A DNA stretch of 64,000 nt from Eulemur rufifrons (GCF_041146395.1 NW_027182931.1:223501-287500); one strand, 5' to 3'. Counted from the stretch's first letter, positions 1 to 9,708 are shown. The notes: generated by a model not told the origin, from the sequence alone. Program-made: numbers and translations.

Positions 1-186
1 AGGGGCTAGGGTTAGGTTTAGGGTTGGGGTTAGTGTTAGCGTTCGAGTTAGGGATTAGAGTTAGGGTTAAGGGATAGGATTAGGGTTAAGAGTTTGGCTT
101 AGGGTTCAGGTTAAGGGTTAGGGTTATGGTTAAAGATTAGTGTTAGTTTAAACAGTTACAGTTAGGTTTAGGGTTAAATTTTAGGG

Positions 187-235
187 TGAGGGCTTTTTAA
201 ACTCTGAGAGAGGAAGACGTCTGAGATTAAGATTT
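187..235 (+). repeat. Truncated A element (3' remnant)
   Basis: Only the last part of A survives: GGCTTTTTAAACTCTGAGAG followed by GAAGACGTCTGAGATTAAG, matching the 3' end of the complete copy at 784. The first 150 or so bases are missing and plain hexamer repeat abuts the break, so a recombination or deletion joined repeat tract to the middle of A. Confidence 0.75.
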
Positions 236-783
236 AGGGATAGGATTATGGTTAGGATTAGGGATGACGATTAGTGTTAGGGTGAGGGCTTAGGGTTAAG
301 GGTTAGGGTTAGAGTTAGGGTTAAGGTTAGTGTTAGTTTTAACGGTTAAAGTTAGGTTTAGGGTTAAGGTTTATTGTCAGGGTTAAGGTCAGGGGTTAGG
401 GTTTCGTACAGGGTAAGAGTTAAGTGTTAGGTTTAGGGTTAAAGATTAGCATTATGGTTAGTGTTAAAGGTTAGTGTGAGGGTAAAAGTTTAGGGTTAAG
501 TTTAAGGGCTAGGGTTAGGGGTTAGTGTTAGGGTTAAGGGGTCTTGTTAGGTTTAGGGTTACAGTTAAGTGTTATGGTTAGTGTTAGGGGTTACGGTTAG
601 GCTTAGGGTTCATGGTTAGTGTAACATTTAGGGGTTAGGGCTAGGGTTAAATGATAGTGTTAGAGTTAAGGCTTAGGCTTTGGGTAAAGGTTTAGGGATA
701 GGTTTACGGGTTAGGGTTAGTGTCAGGGTTAAATGTTAGGGTGAGAGTTAACAGTTATGGTTAGGGTTATTGGTTAGGGATTG
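236..783 (+). repeat. Degenerate telomeric tract
   Basis: Hexamer-derived sequence with no other element. The conserved flank that precedes most A copies (TTATGCATTAA and neighbours) is not visible here, so the A that follows at 784 has lost its usual 5' flank. Confidence 0.8.
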
Positions 784-976
784 TGTTTATGCTTAGGGCA
801 CGTGCCTTGTCTGCACTAGGCGGAGAGGTTAGGGGGCTAGCATATTCGCCGGGAAATCACTCTATCGTATGCTGGGTATTGGCCCCTGGACACAGTGGCA
901 GGGCCTCCTTTCACACATGGCGTGGGAGGATTATAGGCTTTCTAAACTCTGAGAAAGAAAAAGTCTGAGAATTAGA
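784..976 (+). repeat. A element, copy 1 (reference orientation)
   Basis: Complete A, read on the G-rich strand. Layout: TTTATGCTTAGGGCACG start; CTGTCTGCACTAGGCGG; CTATCGTATGCTGGGTA at about 80; CACAGTGGCAGGGCCTC at about 110; GGAGGATTATAGGC; AAACTCTGAGAAAG; end near GTCTGAGAATTAGATTTA. A 61-codon frame lies in it but shows no coding sign. This copy lacks the GTTTCATGCAG stretch between GGGCCC-like and GACACAG motifs found in the copy at 2449. Confidence 0.85.
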
Positions 977-1483
977 TTTAGGGTTAGGATTATGGTTAGA
1001 ATTAGGGATGAAGTTTAGTGTTAAGGTGATGCCTTAGGGTTAGGGGTTAGGTTTAGGGTCAGAGTTAAAGGTTAGTGTTAGGTTTAACAGTTACAGTTAG
1101 GTTTAGCGTTAAGGTTTAGTGTTAGGGTTCAGTTTAGGGGATAGGTTTTGGTACAGGTTAAAGTTTAAGTGTTAAGTTTAGAGTTAAAGATTACAATTAG
1201 GGTTAGGTTTAAAGGTAAGTGTGAGGATTAACGGTTAGGGTTAAGCATGAGGGTTAGGGATTAGGTTTAGTGTTAAGGGTTTATGTTAGTTTAGGGTTAG
1301 AGTTAAGTGTTATGGTTAGGGTTAGGGGTTAGGGTTAGATATAGGGTGCATGGTTAGGGTTACGTTTAGGGGTTAGGGTTACGGGTTAGGTTTAGGGTGA
1401 GTGTTTGGTGTTAGTGTTGGGCATTAGGATAAGGGCTTAGGTTTAGGGTTAGCGTTTAGGTTTAGTGTTAGGGCTTAGATTTA
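977..1483 (+). repeat. Degenerate telomeric spacer between A and B
   Basis: About 500 bp of hexamer-like sequence. The same A-to-B distance recurs in other modules on both sides of the polarity switch, so the spacing is an inherited property of the A-B unit. Its internal irregularities (for example GTTTTGGTACAGG at about 1145) also recur at about 2822 and 4529. Confidence 0.8.
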
Positions 1484-1684
1484 GCGGTTAGTTTAAGGGC
1501 ACAGGACCTGTTTAATCTATGGTGAGAAGGGTGCAGAATTGGTCCCCTTGACACCACACCATCGTACCTGGGCCTTGGGCCCAGGCCTACATGCAGGACT
1601 CAGGCGGAGCCTCTTCTCACTCATGGCATGGCTCTATTGTAGGCTTGGTGAACTCTGAAAATGGAGGAAGTGTGAGAATTAGGG
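1484..1684 (+). repeat. B element, copy 1 (reference orientation)
   Basis: Read on the G-rich strand: TTTAAGGGCACAGGACCTG; TTTAATCTATGGTGAGAAG; ACACCACACCATCGTACC; GGGCCTTGGGCCCAGGCC; TACATGCAGGACTCAGG; GGAGCCTCTTCTCACTC; ATGGCATGGCTCTATTGTAG; GCTTGGTGAACTCTGAAAA; end at GTGTGAGAATTAGGG. Word-by-word it parallels A (GGCACAGG.CCTGT, ATCGTA, TGCAGGAC, GAGCCTC, CATGGCATGG, ATTGTAGGCTT, AACTCTGA, TGAGAATTAG), which supports common descent. Confidence 0.85.
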
Positions 1685-2189
1685 TTATGGTTATGGTTAA
1701 TTGTTTGGGGTTAGGGGTTAGGGTTCGAGTGTGGTTCAGGGGTTAGAAATTAGGAGTTAGTGTTAGTGTTAGGGTTAGGGGTTAGGGGTTAGTGTTGGTT
1801 TAGGGGCTAGGGTTAGATTCAGAGTTAGGGTTAGTGTTAGGGTTAGGGTTAGGGATTATGGTTAGGGTTAGGAATTAGGGTTAGGGTTAGGCTTAAGGGA
1901 TAGGATTAGGGTAAAGGGTTAAGGCTTAGGGTTAGCATTAGGGATTAGGGTTAGGGTTAAGTGTTAGGGTTTTGGTCTGATTTAAGGGTTAGGGTGAGCG
2001 TTAACAGTTAGGGTTAAGGTTAATTGTTAGGATTGGGGGTTAGGCTTAAGGATTCGTATTAGGGTTAGGGTATAAGGGTGAGACTTAAGTCTTATGGTTA
2101 GGGACAGGGCTTTTGGTTAGGGATAAGGGTTAGGAGTTAGGGTTACTTTTAGGCATAGGGTAGGATTAGGGGTGAGGGTTAGGGTTAGG
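1685..2189 (+). repeat. Degenerate telomeric tract
   Basis: Hexamer-like sequence with some of the more regular TTAGGG runs of this arm (around 1830-1890). No other feature seen. Confidence 0.8.
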
Positions 2190-2448
2190 GTTAGTGTTAG
2201 GGTTGTTGGTAGTGTTAAGGTTAGGGTTAGCAGTTTAGAATTAGGGTTAGGGATTAGGTTTTATGGTTATGGCTAAGATTTAGGGTTAGAATTATGGGAT
2301 AGGCGTTGTTCTCAGTGTAAGTGTTATGCATTAACTTTAGGAGATGCGGTTAAAGTTAGGGTTACAGTGTGGTCTACATGATAAGGTGAGCAGTAGGATC
2401 AGGGTTAGGTGTTACGTTCAAGGTTAGGGTTATATGTTAGGCGTACTT
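2190..2448 (+). repeat. Conserved 5' flank of A
   Basis: Irregular sequence that accompanies A almost everywhere in the window: TTGTTGGTAGTG, ATTATGGGATAGGCGTTG, GTGTTATGCATTAAC, then GATAAGGTGAGCAGTAGG. The equivalent on the other strand follows most right-arm A copies (AATGCATAACAC, CACCTTAACACGTAAACC). Conservation of this stretch means the repeated domain is larger than A itself. Confidence 0.75.
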
Positions 2449-2656
2449 TTTATGCTTAGGGCACGGGCCCTGTCTGCACTAGGCGGGAGGATTAGGGGTC
2501 TAGGATTGTGGCCGAGAACTTTCTCTATCGTACACTGGGTATGGGTCCCTGGGTTTCATGCAGGACACAGTGGCAGAGCCTCTTTTCACGCATGGTATGG
2601 GAGGATTGTAGGCTTTCTAAACTCTGAGAAAGCAAGAAGTCTGAGAATGAGATTTA
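2449..2656 (+). repeat. A element, copy 2
   Basis: Full-length A starting TTTTTATGCTTAGGGCACGG and ending GTCTGAGAATGAGATTTAGG. It keeps GGTCCCTGGGTTTCATGCAG and GGACACAGTGGCAGAGCC, so it is closest to the inferred ancestral form. An 86-codon frame spans it and continues into repeat-derived codons. Confidence 0.88.
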
Positions 2657-3164
2657 GGGATAGCATTATGGTTAGTGTTAAGGATAAAGTTTAGCATTAG
2701 GGTGAGGGCTTAGGGTTAGGGGTTAGAGTTACGGTCAGGGTTAAAGGTTAGTGTTAGGTTTAATGGTTACAGTTAGCTTTAGGGTCAAGTGTTAGGGTTA
2801 AGGTTAAGGTTAGGGGTTAGGTTTTGGTACAGGGTAAGGGTTAACTGTTAGGTTTAGGGTTAAAGATTACGATTAGGGTTAGGTTTAAGGGTTAGTGTGA
2901 GAGTTAACGGTTAGGGTTAAGGTTAAGTGTTAGGGTTAGTGGTTAAGTTTAGGTTTAAGTGTTCATGTTAGGTTTAGGGTTAGAGTTAAGTGTTATGGTT
3001 AGGGTTTGGGGTTAGGGTTAGGTTTAGGGTTCATCGTTAGGGTTACGTTTAGGCATTAGGGTTATGGGTAAGGATTAGGGTAAGGGTTTAATGTTAGTGT
3101 TGGGCGTTAGGGTCAGGGCTTAAGTTTAGGGTTAAGGGTTAGTGTTAGAGTTAGCGTTAGGGCT
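2657..3164 (+). repeat. Degenerate telomeric spacer, A to B
   Basis: About 508 bp, the standard A-B distance. Contains the recurring non-hexamer word TTTTGGTACAGGGTAAGGG near 2823. Confidence 0.78.
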
Positions 3165-3370
3165 TAGATTTAGAGGTTATTTTAAGGGCACAGGACCTGT
3201 GTAATCTATGGTGAGAAGTGTGCAGAATGGGTCATCGCCACACCACACCATCGTACCCTAGGCCTTGGGCCCAGACCTACATGCAGGTCTCAGGCAGAGC
3301 CTCTTCTCACGCATGGCATGGTTTTATTGTAGGCTTGGCTAACTCTGAGAATGGAGGAAGTGTGAGAATT
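3165..3370 (+). repeat. B element, copy 2
   Basis: Complete B: TTTAAGGGCACAGGACCTGT at 3181, CACCACACCATCGTACCC at about 3240, GGCCTTGGGCCCAGACC, CATGCAGGTCTCAGGCAGAG, GCATGGCATGGTTTTATTG, end at GTGTGAGAATTATGG. A 72-codon frame crosses its middle and ends in repeat-encoded arginine-valine pairs. Confidence 0.87.
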
Positions 3371-4166
3371 ATGGTTATGATTAGGGTTAGGTGTTTGGGG
3401 TTAGGGGTTAGTGTTCGCGTGAGGGTTAGGTGTTAGGGATTAGGGGTTAGGGTTAATGTTAGCATTAGGGGTTAACGGTTAGGGTTGGGTTAGGGACTAG
3501 AGATAGATTTAGGGTTGGGGTTAGGGTTAGGGTTAGGGGTTAGGGTTAGGGTTAAGGGATAGGATTAGGGTTAAGGGTTAAGGCTTAGGGTTAGCATTAA
3601 GGGATAGGGTTAGGGTTAAGGGTTAGGGTTATGGTCCGAGTTAAGGGTTAGGGTGAGGGTTAACAGTTAGGGTTAGGGTTATAAGTTAGGGATAGTGTTA
3701 GGTTTAAGGTCTAGGGTTAGGGTTAGAGGTAGCTTTACTGCTAAGATTAGGTCTCGGCATTAAGGTAAGGGTTAGTGTTAGGGTTAAGGGTTAGGGTTAG
3801 GTTTAATTGTTAGGATTAGGATCAGAATTAAGGGTTAGGCTTAGGGTTAGGGGATAGGGTTAGGGTTTAGGGTAAACTTTTAAGGTTATGTTTAGGGATA
3901 AGGTTAGGGTTAGCGTTTAAGGTTAGGGTTAGTATTAGGGTTGTTTGTAGGGTTAAGGTAATGTTTAGTGGTTAGAATTAGGGTTAGGGATTAGGGGTTA
4001 CTGTTATGGCTAAGAGTTAGGGTTAGAATTAAGTGATAGGGGTTGTTCTTAGCATAAGTGTTATGCATTAATGTTAGGATAAGTGGTTAAAGTTAGGTTT
4101 ACGGTGAGGTTTATGTGTTAAGGTGAGCAATAGGATCAGGGTTAGAATTATGAGTGAGGGGTAGGG
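3371..4166 (+). repeat. Degenerate telomeric tract plus conserved A flank
   Basis: Hexamer-like to about 3940, then the A-associated flank (GGGTTGTTTGTAGGG, GATAGGGGTTGTTCTTAGC, GTGTTATGCATTAATG, GGTGAGCAATAGGATC), which resembles 2190-2448 piece by piece. Confidence 0.75.
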
Positions 4167-4373
4167 TTTTGCTTAGGGTATGGGCCCTGTCTGCCCTAGG
4201 AGTGGGATTGAGGGGGATGCAATTGTCACCAGAAACCCACTCTATCGTATGCAGGGTATGGGCCCATGGGTTTCTTGTAGGACACTCTGGCAGAGCCTGA
4301 TTTCACGCATGGTAAAGGAGGATTGTAAGCTTTCAAATCTCTAAGAAAGTAAGAAGTCTGAGAATTAGATTTA
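4167..4373 (+). repeat. A element, copy 3
   Basis: Begins GGTTTTGCTTAGGGTATGGG and ends GTCTGAGAATTAGATTTAAGG. More diverged than copy 2: the usual TTTATGCTTAGG start has become TTTTGCTTAGG, and CTCTAAGAAAG replaces CTCTGAGAAAG. No long frame survives. Confidence 0.85.
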
Positions 4374-4677
4374 AGGTTAGGATTATCGTTATGGTTAGGG
4401 ATGAAGTTTAATCTTAGGGTGAGGGCTTCAGGTAAGGGGATACGGTTAGTTTTAGGGTTAAAAGTTACTGTTAGGTTTAACAGTTACAGTTAGACTTAGG
4501 GTTTAGGTTTAGGGTTAGGGTTAAGCTTAGGGGTTATGGTTTGGTACAGGGTTAGGGTTAAGTGTTAGGGTTAGGGTTAAAGATCATGACAAGGGTTAGA
4601 GTTAAGGGTTAGTTTGAGTGTTAACAGTAGGGTTAAGGATAACTTTTAGGGTTAGGGGTTAAGATTAGTGTTAGGGC
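4374..4677 (+). repeat. Shortened A-to-B spacer
   Basis: Only about 304 bp of repeat separates this A from the next B, against about 500 bp elsewhere. The TTTGGTACAGGGTTAGGG word is still present at about 4530, so roughly 200 bp nearer to B have been lost. This is the spacer closest to the polarity switch. Confidence 0.7.
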
Positions 4678-4883
4678 TGAGATTTAGCGGTTAGTTTAAG
4701 GGCACAGGACCTGTTTAATCTATGGTGAGAGTGGTGCACAGGGTCGCTGCGACACAACACCACCGTACGCTGGGCCTTGGGCCAAGACCTACATACAGGA
4801 CTCAGGTGGAGCCTCTTCTCACGCATGACATGGCTGTATTGTAGGCTTGGTTAACTCTGAAAATGGAAGAAGTGTCAGAAATC
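4678..4883 (+). repeat. B element, copy 3 (last + strand element)
   Basis: Complete B with TTTAAGGGCACAGGACCTG, ACACAACACCACCGTACGC, GGGCCTTGGGCCAAGACC, ACTCAGGTGGAGCCTCTTC, ATTGTAGGCTTGG and the end AAGTGTCAGAAATCGGG. It abuts the polarity switch. Confidence 0.87.
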
Positions 4884-4915
4884 GGGTTAGGGCTGGCTGT
4901 AGGTGTTTTTAACCC
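4884..4915. other. Polarity switch: TTAGGG to CCCTAA (head-to-head junction)
   Basis: After B come GGGTTAGGG, then GCTGGCTGTAGGTG, then TTTTTAACCCCTAACCC. Left of here the G-rich strand is +; right of here it is -, for at least 59 kb. Two telomere-like arrays thus meet by their distal ends, the arrangement of an end-to-end fusion such as human 2q13. An inversion breakpoint inside a satellite would look the same. About 14 bp between the arms is unlike hexamer repeat. Confidence 0.85.
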
Positions 4916-5567
4916 CTAACCCTAACACTAACCCCCTAATCCTAACCCTAACACTAACCCCAAGGTTAAATCTAACCTTAACCCCTACGACAACCCTAAC
5001 CCTAACCCTAACCCCTCTCACTGTAGAATAAACAGGTCCTGTGCCCTTAAACTAACCACTAAATCTAAGCCCTAACATCAACCCTAACCTCTGACCCTAA
5101 ACCTAAGCCCTGAGCCTAAAGCCCAACACTAACTCTAAACTCTTACCCTAAAGCTAATCCCTAACCCTAATGCTAACCTCTAAACGTAACCCTAACTGTG
5201 AACCCTAAACCTAACCCTAACCTCGAGCGCTAACCATAGCACTTAACTCTAACCCTAAACCTAACATGAACCCTTAATCCTAACACTAACCCTAACCCTA
5301 CTCTTAACTTTAACCCTGACTGTTAACCCTCACACTAACCTTTAAACCTAACCTTAATCGTAATCTTTAACCCTAAACCTAATATTTAACCCTAATCCTG
5401 TACCAAACCCTAAACCCTAACCTTAAACCTAACCATAAACCTTAACCCTGAACCTAACTGTAACGGTTAAAACTAAGAGTAACCTGTAACGCTACCCGTA
5501 ACCCCTAACTCTAAGCCTTCACCCTAATACTAACCTTGATCCTTAACCCGAACCCTAACCCTAACCC
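4916..5567 (-). repeat. Degenerate CCCTAA tract with partial B
   Basis: Inverted hexamer repeat. It contains the truncated B at 5013-5070 and, at 5400-5410, the complement of the GGTACAGG word (CCTGTACCAAACCC) seen in A-B spacers of the other arm. This confirms that the right arm carries the same module in opposite orientation. Confidence 0.82.
5013..5070 (-). repeat. Truncated B element beside the junction
   Basis: CCTCTCACTGTAGAATAAAC, AGGTCCTGTGCCCTTAAAC and TAACCACTAAATCTAAGCCC match the 5' end of B on the minus strand. The other three quarters of B are missing and plain CCCTAA repeat takes their place at 4916-5012. It lies about 500 bp from the next A, the standard distance, so it is the remains of a genuine module. 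Confidence 0.8.
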
Positions 5568-5792
5568 TAAATCTAATTCTCAGTCTTCTTGCTTTCTTAG
5601 AGTTTAGAAAGCCTACAATCCTCCCATGCCATGCGTGAAAGGAGGCTCTTCCACTGTGTCCTGAATGAACTGCTGGGGCCCATAACCAGAGTACGATAGA
5701 GTGGGTTCCTGGTGACAATCCCAGCCCCCTAACCCCCCCCCCCCCGCCTAATGCAGACAAGGCCCGTGCCCTAAGCATAAACTCTACACCTC
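5568..5792 (-). repeat. A element, right arm copy 1 (13-C run)
   Basis: Complete A on the minus strand (TCTTGCTTTCTTAGAGTTT, CCATGCCATGCGTGAAAGG, GTACGATAGAGTGGG, ATGCAGACAAGGCCCGTGCC). It contains 13 consecutive C at 5733-5745, the longest homopolymer noticed in the window, where most copies have about six. Confidence 0.87.
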
Positions 5793-6945
5793 ACCCAAAA
5801 CTCTAACCCTGAAAATAACATTTAACCCTGATTCTATTGCTCACCTTAGAATGTAAACCTCACCGTAACCTGAACTTTAACCTCTTATCCTAACGTTAAT
5901 GCATAACACTTACCCTGAGATTAACCCCTATCCCATAATTCTAACCCTATCTCCTAGTCATAACTGTGACAACTAATCCCTAACCCTAATTCTAAACCAC
6001 TAACACTAACTGTTACCCTACGTAGTTACTGTTACGGTAACCTACTGTTACCCTAACACTGAACCTAACCCTTACTCCTAACGCCAAAGCTATGGCTAAA
6101 AATAATGCTAACCCTTGACCCTTTACCCTAACTCCTAACCCTAACCCTAATCCTAACCACTAAACCCAACCTTAGCTCTTAACCCTAACCCTAAACCTTA
6201 CCCTGACGCCTAGACCTAACACTAACACTAAACTAACACCTAACCCTAATCATAACCCCTAAAGCTAACCCTAACCCTGAACCCTAAACCTAACTCTAAC
6301 ACTTAATACTAACTATATCCCTAACCCCTAACCCCAACCCTAACCCTAACCGTTAACCCTCACCCTAACCCTTAAACCGGACCCTAACACTAAATCTTAA
6401 CCCTAAAGCTACGCCCAACCCTTAACCATAATCCTATCCCTTAACCCTAAACCTAACCCCTAACCCTAAACCTAACACTAACCCCAATCCTAATTCTAAC
6501 CATAGCCCTTAATACATCACTATGCCTAACCCCTAACCCTAACCCTAACCCCTAATGCTAACCCTAACACTGAACCCTAAACCTAACCCTATCCCTAACC
6601 CTTAAACATAACTCTATCCCTAACCAATAATCCTAAGCCTAATCTTTAACCCTCACCCTAGAGCTTAACTCAAACCGTAACCCTAAGCCTAAACCCCAAC
6701 CCTAACACTTAACACAAACCCTAAGCCTAAACACTTAACGCCAATCCTATCCTTTAACCCTAACACTAACCCTGATGCCTAATCCTAACCCTAACACTAA
6801 CCCCAACCATAAATCTAACCCTAGCCCCTAACGCAAAACTAACCCCTAACCCTAACACTAACCCTAAATCCTAGTCCCTAACCACTAAACCTCACTTGAA
6901 CCCTAACCCCTAACACCAAACCCTTAACCCTAACCATAACCCTAT
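5793..6945 (-). repeat. A flank and long degenerate telomeric tract
   Basis: The conserved A flank runs to about 6060 (CTAACGTTAATGCATAACAC, CATAATTCTAACCC). At 6008-6055 it carries an unusual patch with ACTGTTAC three times and the palindrome CTACGTAG. The rest is CCCTAA-like with nothing else recognised. Confidence 0.75.
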
Positions 6946-7148
6946 TTCTCACACTACTTCCATTCTCAGAGTTAACCAAGCCTAAAATACAACCATGCAA
7001 TGCGTGAGTAGAGTTTCCGCATGAGTCCTGCAAGTAGGTCTGGGCCAAAGGCCCAGGATCCGATGGTGTGGTGTCTCATGGAAACATTCTGCACCCTTCT
7101 CACCATAGATTACACAGGTCCTGTACCCTTAAACTAACCGCCAAATCA
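6946..7148 (-). repeat. B element, right arm copy 1
   Basis: Complete B: CACACTACTTCCATTCTCAG, CAATGCGTGAGTAGAGTTTC, GTCTGGGCCAAAGGCCCAGG, GATGGTGTGGTGTCTC, CCTTCTCACCATAGATTAC, AGGTCCTGTACCCTTAAACT. Confidence 0.86.
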
Positions 7149-7645
7149 AAGCCCAAACACTGACCCTAACCCCTAACCCTACCTAAGCCCTGACCCTAAT
7201 GCCCAACACTAACACTAAACGCTTACCCTAAACCTAACCCCTAAATGTAACCTTAACCATGAACCCTAAACCTAACCCAAACCCCTAACCCTAACCATAA
7301 CACTTAACTCTAACCCTAAACCTAACATGAACACTTAACCCTAACCCTAACCCATAAACCTAACACTTAACCTTAACCCTAACCGTTAACCCTCACACTA
7401 AACCTTAACCCTAACCCTAATCCTAATCTTTAAGCCTAAACCTAGCACTTAACCCTTACCCTGTACCAAAACCTAACCCCTAATCTTAACCCTAAGCTTA
7501 AACCTTAAAGCTTAACCCTAAACCTAACTGTAACTGTTAAACCTAACACTAACCTTTAACCCTGACCCTAACTGAAACCCCTAACCCTAAGCCCTCACCA
7601 TAACAGTAACCTATATTGCTAACCCTAACCCTAATCCTAGCCCTA
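7149..7645 (-). repeat. Degenerate telomeric spacer, B to A
   Basis: About 497 bp, again the conserved module spacing. Carries CCTGTACCAAAACC at about 7459, the complement of the spacer word in the left arm. Confidence 0.78.
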
Positions 7646-7850
7646 AATTTAATTCTCAGACTTCTTGCTTTCTCAGAGTTTACAAAGCCTACAATCCTCC
7701 CATGCCATGTGTAGAAGGAGGCTTGGCCACTGTGTCCGGCATGAAACCAAGGGGCCCATACCCAGTGTATGATAGAGTGGCTTCCGGCATCTATCCCAGC
7801 CCTCTAAGCCCCCTCCTAGAGCAGAGAGGGCTCGTGATATAAGCATAAAC
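7646..7850 (-). repeat. A element, right arm copy 2
   Basis: Full-length and well diverged: GAGTTTACAAAGCC, CATGTGTAGAAGGAGGC, GTGTCCGGCATGAAACC, GCAGAGAGGGCTCGTGATAT near the G-strand start. The usual GGGCCCGTGCCCTAAGC has become GGGCTCGTGATATAAGC. No long open frame remains. Confidence 0.85.
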
Positions 7851-8695
7851 ACTACCCCTCACCCATAACCCTAACCCTGAACATCACAGCTCACCCTGAT
7901 ACTATTGCTCACCTTAACACATCAACCTCACCATAACTCTAACTTGAACCTGTTATCCTAACGTTAATGCATAAGACTTACCCTAAGAACAACCCCTATC
8001 CCTTAATTATAACCCTAACTCCTAGCCACAATTGTAACACCTAATCCCTAAGGCTAATTCAAAACTGCTAAACATTACCTTATCCTTACAAACTAACCCT
8101 AACCCTAACCGCTAACCCTAACCGTACACCTAAAAATAACCGTAACACTTGACACTTAACCCTAACCCTTAACCCTGATCCTAATCCTAACAATTAAACC
8201 TAACCCTAACTCTTAAGCCTAACACTAACACGTACCCTAATGCCTAGACCTAACCCTAAGAGTAAACGTAACCCCTAACCCTAACCCTAATCCCTAATGC
8301 TAACCCTAACACTGAACCCTAATCCTAAGCCTTAAACCTAACTCTATCCTTAACCCATAACCCTAGCCCTAACCGTTAACCCCACACTAACCCTTAACTC
8401 GAACTGTAACCCTAACCCTTAAAACTAAACCTAACACTTAACGCTAACCCTAAGCCTTAACGCTTAACCCTTATCCTATCCCTTAACCCTAACCCTAACC
8501 CATAACGCTAACCCTAACCCCACTCTAAATCTAACCCTAGCCCCTAACCCAACCCTAACCCCTAAGCCCTAACCCTATCACTAAACCCAACACCTACTCC
8601 CTAACCCCTAATCCTCACTCGAAGCTTAAGCCCTAACCCTAAGCCCTCTCCCTGACTAATCTTCATCCCTAACCCTAACCATAATCCTAACCCTA
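7851..8695 (-). repeat. A flank and degenerate telomeric tract
   Basis: Conserved A flank to about 8110 (GATACTATTGCTCACC, CTAACGTTAATGCATAAG, CATTACCTTATCC), then hexamer-like sequence. No B between this A and the next one, so the strict A-B alternation of the left arm is broken here. Confidence 0.75.
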
Positions 8696-8901
8696 AATCT
8701 AATTCTCAGACTTCTTGCTATCTCAGAGTTTTAAAAGCCTACAATTCTCCAAAGCCATGCGTGAAAGCTGGCTCTGCCACAGTGTCCTGCATGAAACCCA
8801 GGAGCCCATACTCTGTGTACAATAGAGTGGGTTCCCGGGGACAATCACAGCCCCCTAACTCCCCCTGCTAGTGCTGACAGGGCCCATGCCCTAAGCAAAA
8901 A
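8696..8901 (-). repeat. A element, right arm copy 3
   Basis: GACTTCTTGCTATCTCAGAG, AATTCTCCAAAGCCATGCG, GCTGGCTCTGCCACAGTGTC, GTACAATAGAGTGGG, CTAGTGCTGACAGGGCCC. AAAGCCATGCGTGAAAGCTGG and CTAGTGC group it with the A2 type (10931, 13069). Confidence 0.85.
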
Positions 8902-9708
8902 CCCTGCACCTCACCCATAACCCTAACCCTGAACATAACACCTAACCCTGATGTTATTGTTCACCTTAACACGTAAACCTCACTGTAACCCTAACTTTAA
9001 CCCCTATCCTAATGTTATTGCATAACACTTACCCTAAGAACAAACCCTATCCCTTAATTCTAAGCCTAACTCCTAGCATAACCGTAACACCTAATCCCTA
9101 ACCTTAATTCTAAACTGCTAAACATTACCTTCACCCTACAAACAACCCTAACACTAACCCTAACTCTAACCGCTAACCCTAACCCTAACCATTACCCTGA
9201 TCATAATCCTAACAATTAAACCTAACCCTAATTCTTAACCCTAACACGAACCATTACCATAATGCCTAGACCTAACCCTAACTGTAACCCTAACCCCTAA
9301 CCCTAACCCTAACCGCTAATGCTAACCCTAACCCCGAACCCTAAACCTAACCCTAACCCTATCCCTTAAACCTATTACTATCCCTAAACCATTACCCTAA
9401 TCGCAACTGTTAACCCTCACTCTCACCCTTAACTTGGACCGAAACCCTAACCCTTAACCCTAACCTTAACCCTTACTGCTAATCTTAAGCCTTCACCCTT
9501 TACCTTAATCCTATCTTGTAAGCCTAACCCTAACGCTGACCCCTAACCCACCTGAACATTAACCCTAAACCTAAATCTAACGCTAGCCCCTTACAAAAAC
9601 CTAACACCTAAGCCCTGACACACTAATCCTAACTTCTAATTCCTAACCACTAAACTTCACTCAAACCCAAACCTCTAACCCCAAACACATAACCCTAACC
9701 ATAACCCT
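8902..9708 (-). repeat. A flank and degenerate telomeric tract
   Basis: A flank to about 9150 (GTTATTGTTCACC, AATGTTATTGCATAAC), then CCCTAA-like sequence. No additional element recognised. Confidence 0.75.

Larger units (their letters stand above)
1..4883 (+). repeat. Degenerate TTAGGG block with A-B modules (left arm)
   Basis: The + strand is built of TTAGGG-like hexamers with many substitutions and one- or two-base indels (TTAGTG, TTAAGG, TTAGGGG). Three A-B modules repeat at about 1.7 kb (A starts 784, 2449, 4167; B starts 1484, 3165, 4678). Copies differ from one another much more than copies in the arrays right of 10 kb, so this arm looks old and no longer homogenised. G-rich strand polarity means the ancestral chromosome end, if this was one, lay to the right. 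Confidence 0.9.

Noticed and set aside
2565..2582. CTCF site in A (GACACAGTGGCAGAGCC)
   Set aside because: It resembles the CTCF core used near human TERRA promoters but is one base short in the middle, and the second-array copies have changed GGCAG to GGTAG. Too weak to call.
4884..4915. Simple assembly fold-back at the polarity switch
   Set aside because: A fold-back would give identical inverted arms. Here the element order, spacing and sequence of the arms differ, although only reads can exclude a mis-join.
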